A DNA stretch of 60,000 nucleotides from Bolinopsis microptera (lineage: Eukaryota; Ctenophora; Tentaculata; Lobata; Bolinopsidae): assembly GCF_026151205.1 (NCBI RefSeq), contig NC_087076.1, positions 16,341,919-16,401,918 of the forward strand. The letters run 5' to 3'. The position numbers and the translations under genes are program-made. How positions within the stretch are numbered: the first letter of the stretch is position 1; the number at the start of each line of letters is the position of its first letter. Below the pieces are notes generated by a model. The model searched no databases. It was given only the letters and a program-made list of their open reading frames with translations, and was not told the DNA's origin. Shown piece by piece: positions 11,166-22,639 of this stretch.

Positions 11166-11567
11166 CAGTCAAGGTATTTATCCTTATATTTATTATTGGT
11201 TTTAAAAATTTTTAAATTCAAATTTGTATTTTATTTATCAGTTTAATTTGAAGCACACTTGGACAAATAGAGCCTCCCATTTTGTTATTATTATCTAGAT
11301 AGGTGATAGGTACCATGGACACTGGATCTCAGCAACTTACAGAAGATACTACCTGTCATCATAATAGAGTCTAATGAACTCTACCCACAGGTTAGTCAGG
11401 CAGTGGATCACACTCTGATGACATCTCCTTTTGGAGATTTCGGACTCTCAGACTACCTATACTAGTTGAGTGTGTTCCATAACCTAGCACCCTGCCTAAA
11501 CGTTCGGTACTCCTGGACCTATGTGGCAAGCCTGCTCCCTGAACAAAAAAAAAAAAAAAAAAAAAAA
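11166..11567 (+). other. unique 3' module and poly(A) of the composite element
   Basis: A non-repetitive segment follows the last VNTR unit and runs into 23 A at 11545-11567. It contains a perfect small hairpin ATCTCCTTTTGGAGAT (11423-11438). Near 11505 a GTTCGGTACTCC string faintly resembles a pol III B box, but no matching A box is found. It corresponds in position to the SINE-R part of an SVA, though I do not recognise its origin. Confidence 0.5.
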
Positions 11568-11578
11568 CCTAGCACACG

Positions 11579-12429
11579 ACCGGTAAAGAATCAAATAACC
11601 TCCGGTGTCCGTATCTAAATACTACTAAAATTTAACGTCCGATTTTGTCAGCATTCTAAGTAGGTAGATCTTACATCTATCACTTAGACCGCCCCTTATT
11701 ATTATCTGTTTAATATCTCTTGAACGTTTGTATGCACTTCTGAAGAATATAATTCACGACTAGTCAATCCCCTAGGGAAGAGAAAAGAAAGGATCATTGT
11801 AAGAGTTCCATAATTCCACATTAGTCCGGATCACTGCTCCGGTATTTTCTCATATTAAATTCATTAAAAAAGTTAACAAGACAAAAGTGTCATCCATCAA
11901 ACGAAACAATCTCACATCAAAATGTAATTCAATTCAACTTGTCATATCATTTAATCATTTTGTCTTTGCAGATCAAAATGTAATTAAATTTATCTTCTCA
12001 TATACAAAAGTTTTGGCTAAACGCCGAAAGAAATCTTGAAATATTTCCTCACCTCACACCCTGGCCAGTGGCGGTTATCGTTAAATATTGTGATGGTACT
12101 ATTTTTATAAGAAGGCAGTCAAGTTGCTACTCTGCCGGCATTTTTGCAGAGCTTTTGGTACATCCTACTGATTAGACTTGGCTGGAAATGTCCTGAGACT
12201 GGAGCCGGATGGCTATATTTTACATATAGCAAATTAGCACTCAATATGGGTAACTTCCTCGCTATGAGTTAAGCACGTTAAGTCACTTCACAGTTAATGA
12301 ATTCCAGGGGAGGTTCACAAGATACTTCGTACTTCATGACTTCACCCAGCATTGAATAAAAATTATTATTAGTCCCACGTGGGTATAGACTTTGAAAGGA
12401 ATCTCAGTTTTGGGCGGCGACCCTTTCGG
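11579..12429. other. intergenic, nothing recognised
   Basis: AT-rich spacer between the composite element and the 3' end of the minus-strand death-domain gene. It presumably includes that gene's 3' UTR. No repeat or gene is recognised. Confidence 0.5.
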
Positions 12430-13447
12430 TTATACGGTAGTGAGACACTCAATTAATATTACGTTGTATTTCGTCTCCAGGAGGCAAGCGCAGTCGCTCC
12501 GCTCAATTGAGTGCAGGGACTTAAGGAGATTCTCAACGGTGGCGGTATTGGTGAACTGCCATCTGTTAAGGAGGGATACTGTAGGGCTTATCAAGTAAGC
12601 ATCGTCTCCTCCCACTCTAGCTGAAGTCGAAAGATTGGTGAGAAATTTGCATCTCTGAAACGTGATCTTCAAAGTAATAGGACCGCTACTGTCAGTCTTT
12701 GACTACCTTCAAATTCATTTGGTCCTTTATACCTACCACATTTGGTACGGCCTCCTCCAAACTTGCAGACAGTTACTGTAAATTTGTATTCTCACAAAAA
12801 AATCTAACCTTTGATCTCGTACTGGTAGCCCAACTCGTTGGCTAGCTCCCTCCAGCCTTTTCCACCTCGACAGGGCTGGTCCAGCATCCTTGCTAGCTCT
12901 AACTTTATCTCGGGGTTTATTTCGCTGACGTGTTCCAGTTCAGCCCCATCATCAAACAGTGAAACAACACTGATGTGGCCCCCCAACGGCTTCTGAAAAA
13001 TAAGAATGTCGGGTCACTATTCCGGGTTTAACTGCCTGGACTGGAACGGAAAACCTTTGTTTTTGCCTTTGTAAGATCTGTCAAATACCAGTCGATGAAA
13101 TAGTGCTACCTCGTTACTCGAACATATTTCAGATAATATCATTTAAGCCCTAATTGCCTTGGACTCTCAACACTAAAAGTTAAATGGAAAGCATTCTTTG
13201 TAGGTGTACCCTAGGGACAGGGGTATTGAGGAACGACAGGTCCGCAACGTGACCTCGGACGGGGGGATGCATGTTCGCTACTTACCCTCTGAAAAAGGAA
13301 CTCCCATAAGGGCACCAGAATCCCCACCAGGCTGAGCGCAATAACGGTGGCGAAGAGGATAGGTGCCCATATGACGGTGTAACCGTTGTCTTGTAGCTGA
13401 TAAAGAGGTGGTTCTGACACCAGGATGCTCACATTATACCCGGACAT
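12430..13447 (-). CDS. minimal membrane-anchored death-domain protein (three exons)
   Basis: Exons read on the minus strand as 13447-13286, 12992-12809 and 12620-12430, giving 178 residues. Residues 1-23 are a short hydrophilic N-terminus. About 24-46 form one transmembrane helix (YTVIWAPILFATVIALSLVG). About 80-165 form a death domain, with IKLELARMLD, GGKGWRELANELGY (the conserved tryptophan and LA..LGY) and ISPTVSLLNRWQ, then ATVENLLKSLHSIERSD. The LGY and tryptophan pattern is closest to p75NTR/UNC5-type death domains. Phases agree at both junctions (0 and 1). Donors are gtaagt and gttaga, and the exon 3 acceptor follows a pyrimidine tract. An in-frame TAA sits 12 bases before the ATG, so no ligand-binding ectodomain can be spliced on through this reading frame. 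Function as a signalling adaptor is inference. Confidence 0.7.
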
Positions 13448-15023
<1,576 letters not shown>

Positions 15024-15557
15024 AGCTGGGAGCTACTCAGAGCTGGGAGCCAACTGAACCCAATTGAACCTAGTTCCCACGCAGTTAACAGGCACCCAAT
15101 CAGCTTAATTGGGTGACCTATCAGCTTAAATCCCAAAACGACAACTGAACCCAGGTCATATCACAACTGCACCCAAATTGAAAATACGACAACTGAACCC
15201 AAGGAAATACGACAACTGAACCCAACGATCGGATTTTCAGTGATATGACTGTGGTCATTATCATTATAGGATAGATCATGACCACACGAGCAGATAAGTC
15301 CGGATCTGCCAACCACTCCGAAGCACCAACCTCAACAGACCGAAATTATAGCACTAGAAACCAGGCAGCAGCTAAACTAGAACGGTATTTGGAAACCTGT
15401 TAAACTGTTAGTGATTTCTAGTGACGATTGGGTTCAGTTGTCGTTTCAAAGTTAATTAGGTAGTCTGATTGGGTTTATAATTATTTTCCCAAGCTACCCT
15501 GTCTAGGAAAAGTTCAAATTGGGTTCAGTTGTCCGGTAGCCGAGCTGGGAGCTACTC
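15024..15557. mobile_element. inverted-repeat element with subterminal GACAACTGAACCCA motifs, 17-bp flanking repeat
   Basis: AGCTGGGAGCTACTCAG stands at 15024-15040 and again at 15541-15557. The 500 bp between begin with CCAACTGAACCCAATTGAACC and end with its inverted counterpart (AAATTGGGTTCAGTTGTC). The motif ACAACTGAACCCA or a one-base variant recurs inside, at about 15139, 15162, 15190 and 15211 in one orientation. It occurs inverted at about 15430 and 15517. Subterminal repeats with opposite orientation at the two ends are typical of transposase binding sites in non-autonomous DNA elements. The 17-bp flank is long for a target duplication and its first bases resemble the element end, so the exact boundaries are uncertain. 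Confidence 0.55.
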
Positions 15558-16106
15558 AGCCGACATGTTTTAAGGAAAATGCATTTTCCACTTCAGGGGA
15601 AATAAATGTTAAATCTTAATGTCAGTAAGTAATATTGTACAAATATGTGTAGACTGTACATATAATTCTTGTGTACCTAATTCGGCGATGTATCATGTAC
15701 CAACGCAACAATTCAAGAAACAAGTCAAACAATTAATTATAAACTAGGTATGCAAATGACGAGATTATATTTAATAAGATTGACACTGCATTTGCTACAC
15801 ACAAATTAACGATCAAGTTCAAGCTCTAATTCAAATTATCAAGCACATTAACCGTGAGCTCCGTGCAGTAAAGCATGAATTATAATCTCAGTAGCGCTCG
15901 AACGCACGCGTTTTATATCATCACAAGCTTGAAATCATACCAAAATTTGACTAAAATAGACGTGATGAAACGGTGCCAATCGATAAGATATGCTAATGAT
16001 CGGGAAGCAGCATCTGATAAAAGCTTCAGAGTAATTCAGTAATTGGCACAACACATCACAACACTACGAACTCCATGGAGAAAATGTACAGACTTTAAGT
16101 AGTACT

Positions 16107-16336
16107 AGTACTATAATATATACTCCCTGTATAATACTCCGAAATATAACTAGTAAACACAATGTACTAGTACTATATACTCCCTGTATAATACTCCGAA
16201 CTATAACTAGAAAACACAATGTACTAGTACTATATACTCCCTGTATAATACTCCGAACTATAACTAGTAAACACAATGTACTAGTACTATATACTCCCTG
16301 TATAATACTCCGAACTATAACTAGTAAACACAATGT
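16107..16336. repeat. four 57-bp tandem repeats
   Basis: TACTCCCTGTATAATACTCC recurs at 16121, 16178, 16235 and 16292, exactly 57 bp apart and nearly identical. Because 57 is a multiple of three, it produces a repetitive minus-strand frame (16064-16333) that is not a gene. Confidence 0.95.
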
Positions 16337-17660
16337 ACGCGAGAGAGAATTACGTATGGGGTTAACACCATACGAAAAGTATGTTTGCTCTCGATGAAAG
16401 GCAAGTAGTCTGCCTTGCTGTAATGGTAGTAGTGTACCACGTACACTACAGGGAATGGGAAGCTGTCTAGAACATTATATACGAGACGGCCGCTGCTGGA
16501 GTCAACATATTAATATATAATATGTAGAGAGCATGATACGCACACAGTACAGAGCTCCAAATGTACAAGTAGAACTAGCAAGAGCGATCATTATTCCAAA
16601 TATGGCATAGTTACCTACCCTAGCTGCAAATGAGGGAAGTGTGACGTGATGGCGTTGTTGTATGTTGTGTCAATTTGGTACTAAGTACTGTACTGTAATT
16701 AGAGCGTGTAGCTTGGGTATAGTATTATTTCTGCAGAAAAATCTGGAGTGAAGGCGACTAGGTAGAATTATAATAAATTGTGTAGATACTTTAATGAATC
16801 AACACTAATTAAGTAATTACATTCGATGATTAGACCATTTCCGGATTGTAGCTTCAATTTCTATGAAATCTCGTACTTCAAGAAGCTAAATTTACTGATA
16901 TTCTACCAAAATTTTGTACAGAATATGGTCAAACGGGATAATGGATGTCTCGGACATTATAACATAACCATAAAATGACATTTTTACTAGTAGGTACACT
17001 TATGCTCCAATCGCTTAAAGCAGTTATGTAACCGTTCTGGAATTAACCAGATACGAAAAATTCAGATAGAATATTACGTAATAACGTAATGTTTAATCCA
17101 TATTGTAAAGGCTGGAGGGATATCGACGACAGAAAAATTACCCCCTGTTCACTAACTGGCCAGCTCAACCTTTTACATTCTTGACATGGCAACGATTACG
17201 ACACGTGTATCAACCACGTCACTCCTTCGAAGGAGTGAGGATTTACTGCTTTTCTCATAGACCAATCCTGTGCCATGAGACCGAGTTAGGGAAATGTTCA
17301 CGGGAAAAAAAGGAGGTACGACACTCACAATGTAATGGAAACCTTATGGAGCCAGTGAGTCGCTGAACTCTTGAAAGTAAATGTTTTACTGTGTGTAAAA
17401 AGCTTTTCGGTAAAAACATTATTTTATTGTGAAACTAAGGTCGTAATTTCAATTTTTGTAGACTTTTAAAGTTAGAATAATACTGCGGTATTTGTATCAA
17501 TTGGTCGTGATTAGTAGGTTTTGCCAATATGCCAATATGCCAAAAGATCAATCAAACAGTCGCTAATTTGAACAATGTCTCAAAGATATGAATTGGAATT
17601 GATTCATTTTCAGACTACTAGCTAAAGCCTTTAGACTATCTATTTCAAATTTCTTTCCAG
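16337..17660. other. non-coding, nothing convincing
   Basis: AT-rich. A 61-codon frame at 17181-17366 ends next to a GTGAGT donor-like site, but it has no recognisable family. Its phase does not fit the exon at 17661. Confidence 0.4.
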
Positions 17661-17785
17661 ATGAGAGAGCCCGAGAAAAGTTCTACTTCAGAAGACCGAC
17701 GACGCTTAGCTTGTTAATGCTGCTTATCATTGACATTTGCTTTCTGGGTATAGTATGGCTGTTAAGTGTTAATTTTGTTGATTAG
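17661..17785 (+). CDS. orphan last exon with a membrane helix (partial gene)
   Basis: A strong acceptor (tttctttccag, ending at 17660) is followed by 125 bases ending in TAG at 17783-17785. In phase 1 it reads ERAREKFYFRRPTTLSL and then a hydrophobic stretch (LLMLLIIDICFLGIVWLLS), ending NFVD. A basic stretch followed by about 20 apolar residues and a short polar tail looks like a C-terminal membrane anchor. Phase 0 would instead give an 18-residue tail beginning MREPEKSS. I cannot find the preceding exon or name the family. It may be chance. Confidence 0.3.
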
Positions 17786-20700
17786 TATCTGACCGATATA
17801 AAATGCTTTTATTGAGACTAAGGATATATCAAGCTAGTTTAAGTACATTACTGAACCAAGATGAATTGATAATTAATGCATCCATTGTCAACAAAGTCGG
17901 CCTGCCAACGCCCCTGCCAAGTTATCACTTTCACACCCGATTCATTGAGGCATAATTTGCTTTTCTTGAATTTTCCTTTAATGCGAGTTTGTTTAATCAA
18001 ACCGATTTTGAATATGATGTTGTTCAAGCCAAATCATATTAGTCTAGATAGAATTACAAAATATTCTTAATCATCTTCAGGACAGAATCTTAAAAGGAAA
18101 TCCCGAAAAGAGGGCCACAATCTCTCATTACACATTAGTCGAAGGCGAGGTATCATCACTATTGATCGAAATGTTTAGAATTTTTCGGATAAATCGGGGG
18201 AAAAAACCTTGGAAAATTCTTTGCCATGGCGAGAGTGGTAAGACTAAGATTTTACACGCTGAAAATAGTTTTTGCCATTGATCACGAAAGACCTTTTTAT
18301 TTTCTCCACAATGAGAATTAAACATACTTTGGAAGTCATCAGGTGGCAATGGTGATGACCCATGAGTAATGAACATAAAAAATGATAAAATGTCACAATA
18401 CAATGTCTAAAATTTAGGAAATTGAAGCCTAAGAACATCTATAGACGATTTGGAACATAAATCATCATCTTTTATTAGCATCAAATTATCTGGCACGGTT
18501 CCATTACCGAGCGTCTTGGATATATATATACGTTCACTTCAGAACATCAAAGGATTCAGCATCTATCCAAGGGCCGCCAGAGCGTAATGATTTTTATAAA
18601 ATACATTGACCAGAATTAATTAAATGTCGAGTCAAGAAATGACCCCGAAGAGGAAGTATATTAATGTAAAATAGATTGTCGTACCTCCTCAACCCGCTAC
18701 TGCTTTGCAGTTATTCATTTGTTGGAACCGCCTTAACTGGCGGAAATTCATGGACACAGAAGTAGACAGTAGAATGACTTTGCGGCTCATATTAGGAACT
18801 TTTCAGAAAAGTTTCTCCTCGATACAGATCATTACTTCTCTAGCTCTAGATATTTACACGGTCGTATCTTTATAATATATTTTACACGATACGTTTTACA
18901 GTCATCTCTTTGCATTTGATGGAGCTTTGAGCTGAAATCATAATGCTAAACCCAGTGTAATTGTATCTGAAACTACCTGTTATACCGTATACTATAATAC
19001 TGGGTAATATAACGTATGTTGTTGGGTTTGCTTGATAATATTTAATAGCTTTGCCCGGACCCCAGGTTTGAACCGGTAGTCGCCGTACACCTGTCATTCT
19101 GTCATAGTCGTATCACCGGTATTTGAGGATAAAAACTTAGTTCTAAAAATACCGATACTCTAAGTTAATGCAGCAGCAGCGCCTGGCCCTGTCGCTTGTC
19201 AACCAGCTCGTGCCATTAATACCGCATGCTAATCAACCAGCTGTTGGCAAATTTATTATCTTCCGTCGTCGAAAGTATCAAAAGTATTTCAGGCAGGTTC
19301 GTGATGTGCCTGAGCAACAGCCTCTGCCCTCTCTTTCGGTTGTGTGTTTGTTGTCTTGGAGCGTTCCGCTTGTTTGGGGCGGTTTTTGTTGTTGCTATGA
19401 TATCTAGTGGCACACCCTATCAAGGCTATTATTCACACTAACTGTTATCCTAACTAGATATCCTACTGATAGTTGTTCACGGGACACTCACGTATATTTC
19501 ATTGTTAATTATTAATCGTATTTACGTAGACAGCACTCTAAATAATAATATAGGCTATAAGGGGGAGGTCACTCTTCTATTTAAGTTTTTGGCGAATGTT
19601 TCGTGAATGAGTAAGGGGCTGTACCAGCTTTCCTGGGCGAACGTAACCTTAGATAATTCATTTTTATACAACGCCGACGGGCTGGAGCTATATTTAAACA
19701 CTGATAAAATCTTAAATGAGATTACCTCTAATTGACGTAAAAAAAGTTTGCAACTCGTACGTACCGACAAAAGCTAGTGATCTGCTGAATATGTTGGGTA
19801 CCTATATATTAGGATAACTAAATGTATATCAGCTTAATATCTATCTGTACAGACAACAATTTAATTAGACTTAACGAAGAATCTCGAAACATTTGGCAGC
19901 TTCAATCTAGATAGGGAGACAGTCTAAGCAGTTTCTATCAGTCACAAGCCTCCCCAAGTGTAGGTTAGTACCAGCTTACAGACACAATAGTGCTTCACAC
20001 CCAAGCAGGCCCTTCCTCCCCCACTCTCCGTCTCCAGATGTGATATCCCTTTTCAGAACTTGTAACATATCCTATGTCTAGATGTACAGCTCTTTCGGGT
20101 CCGCATCACGTATTAACCGGCTTCTTCTTTTTAAGTTTCTATACTATCTTGTATTTTCCTTGTTTCTTCCTAGTTGTTAGTTTAATTAACCGTTATTTTT
20201 GCTGCTTTACTGCATTACTGGACCTGACGATAACTTATTTGCCAGGCTGCTGTAGTTAACTTGGGATAATATAATCGAAGTCCGACTAGGTCGGTCATAG
20301 TGTCCTAATACCTAGCCTTGCCAAGTTCGTCGCGGTGCTTGGGAAGGAAGGGAGGGAAGAATTTCCATGTGTAGTGAACCCTGGCCGGACATATCTCGTT
20401 AGTGCCTAGTACATTCCTACTGGAACATGCTTCACATGCCGGGGTGGCCGGGGTGTGTGCGAGATGTAGGGGTAAGTAAATACCTCCCAGCACCGCGTAG
20501 TAACATTAAGGAATCAGTAAAGTGAGGCCCCAAGGCATTCGGCTATTTCTGGGAAATACCGAGACAAAGAGATTGTCAGTATACTTGTTAAAAAACTCAC
20601 ATATCGAACTGGTCTTCGAGACCAACCCGTGGCCTGACATAGAATCCGGACCGATAAACCCCTTCATTTTAATGCCTACAGCACCAACTGTGTTTGTTCG

Positions 20701-22639
20701 AATTAGATATTTTTGAGACGCGCTTCAAAAGCCTGCAGCCGTCATACGAAGTTACCAACTCCATTTTGCCGAGCAGAGCCCGCCGACTGAACTGCTACAT
20801 CGTCACCTGCGATGTCACTCTTAACAAATCCTTCGGGTGCATCGGTGCTGAAACGGTATTTCAACAATTTGGTTCATCATGTTTTGTCTCGCCACGTTAA
20901 ACACCAACTTCATCAGCTGCTACACGGCATAAAAGCGGGTAGTAGGAGTTCGCTGTTTTTCGGGCAGATATTTGTGCAGGACATCCTCGCCACTCATTTG
21001 ACACTGACAAGTTTCGGGAAACGCCTACCCAGTTCGAGGTCGTTTCCTGAGGGGGACTAAGTCACCTCCATAAATGGATCCTCCCTAAACGTTTGTTTTA
21101 AATCTATAAATGTTACAGAAGTATCCGTTTGATTCTTCTGTGAGGTGGGGTTGACTGTCCGAAGCCTTTGAGGTTTGCCCATTGATTCGGTCTATCATAT
21201 ATTTATATAGCATCATCCGGCTCGGATACCTTCTATTTCACCAATTCATGTTTCCATCCTGTGCAGACTTTGTAGCTATCAGGACTTCAGCTGACCGCAT
21301 TGGATCATCAACTTTTAATTTTCCCTCCGTTTATTTTTCGACTGATGCATCAAAGAGGCTATTAGAGCTGCAATTTCCATCGGCTTGTAATGATCTGTTA
21401 TCGAAAATAAAGCAAGCGTTGATTTATAAATTGTTAGGCCACTATCTATGAGATTGTATTTAAGGTTTATATCACAGGTTTGCCGACATGAGATTCCCAA
21501 TGTTGCTTTACTTTCCATGGAACAGGTTGGAGAATTCTTTAAATAACTCAAAATCCAATATTGAGTCAGCAACAGTCCGAAAGTGTATATGCACTGTCAG
21601 CGTTTGGCTTCCTGGACATGATTTAGGTCACGTGCTATCTGCGCAGGTCAAGTAGAAACATAGCATTTAAGATGCGTGCGTCTCGTTTACGCGGGCCTAG
21701 TTGAGTTACCAGCGGATCACATGATTGCTCCTCCATCGTGGAATCGGCCCGTATTTCCATTGAAGCTTGAACTTCAAGTGATGCTGCCGCAGTAAGAATG
21801 CGAGTTTTGTGAGGGTTCCTAATTTTATAAGTAGTTGTGTACATATTTCGGGACAATTATCGCTGTTACCAGTATCACTGCTCGCTAATTCGTGAACAAC
21901 AATTGTTTGAGTTTTCATTTCGTCTGAGTTACCATCCCTTGGCCCCTTAATTTGCCACCCTCACATACCCAACTAGGACTTTTAAAGCGCCAAGGTTACG
22001 TTATTGGCGTTAGCCTTGTCTTGGGAATTCAAGCTGCATTACTAAAGGCTTTGCTGAGCTCTTTTAAACTTTGTCTAACTGTTATAGTACCAAAAAGCAA
22101 ATATAAACCTGTCGAGCCTATGGGCTTGGGCCCAGAAAATTTGTACTTGACGTTTCTCTTTCTCGCTTACCTTCTCATTATATTGGAATTTATTTGTAAC
22201 TGCCAATCGAGTTGGGCAGGGCACGATGGATTTAACTAGTTAACTATATAGTTGATATTGTGCTGCCAGGAAATATGTTGTTGTTAACGGAACCCAGCCG
22301 AATTAAACCCGGCATATTGTTCTTCCAGGAAGTGACACCTTATTCGTTGTATCATACGAAAAATTGATAAGACGCCTTTCAATAGAGCGGAAAGAAGTCG
22401 CCGTAGTAACTTGGTTGCAATCTCGCTGGTCTCAATACAAATTATTCTCATTCAATTTTGTTGGTGCTTTCATTTTGTGCTGCATCTCTAAGTACTGTTT
22501 TACAAAAAGCTAGTTCGGCTATTTGTTATATCCATTTTCAATTGAGTTTATTGTGTTAGCTTGGTGATATTTATTGCTTAACAGTACACTTACCTCACAT
22601 TTTCTAATCTAAAATAGTTTTTACGGCAGATGATCAGTA
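17786..22639. other. 4.9 kb without a supported gene
   Basis: Mostly AT-rich. About 20720-21060 is GC-richer with open frames on both strands and may be a decayed retroelement, but no protein motif is recognisable. A tRNA-like B-box-ish string near 19070 lacks the rest of a tRNA. The upstream end of the serpin promoter must lie in the last part. Confidence 0.4.

Larger units (their letters stand above)
8302..11578 (+). mobile_element. SVA-like composite non-autonomous retroelement with 12-bp TSD and poly(A) tail
   Basis: The 12-mer ACCTAGCACACG occurs at 8302-8313 and again at 11567-11578. Immediately inside the left copy (one base between) the first 333-bp monomer begins. Immediately before the right copy lies a run of 23 A (11545-11567). 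Between them, in order, are 3.6 monomers (8315-9524), a unique linker (9525-9737), a ~60-bp VNTR (9738 to about 11165) and a unique 3' module (about 11166-11544). Without the nested LINE (545 bp plus its 11-bp duplication) the element is about 2.7 kb. Target duplication plus terminal A-run is the signature of LINE-type target-primed insertion. Tandem 5' monomers recall mouse L1 promoters, and the VNTR-plus-tail plan recalls primate SVA. No open reading frame for its own mobility is present, so it would have to be mobilised in trans. Confidence 0.7.

Noticed and set aside
16064-16333. Four-fold repetitive minus-strand frame
   Set aside because: Direct consequence of a 57-bp tandem repeat; no gene context.
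17181-17366. 61-codon frame ending at a GTGAGT donor as partner exon for 17661
   Set aside because: The exon end is phase 0, whereas the hydrophobic reading of 17661 needs phase 1. No family similarity.
19060-19100. tRNA or tRNA-derived SINE suggested by a GGTTTGAACCGG string
   Set aside because: No A box, acceptor stem or tail could be found around it.
20720-21060. GC-richer patch as a gene or LTR-element remnant
   Set aside because: Open frames on both strands, but no recognisable motif, splice context or terminal repeats.
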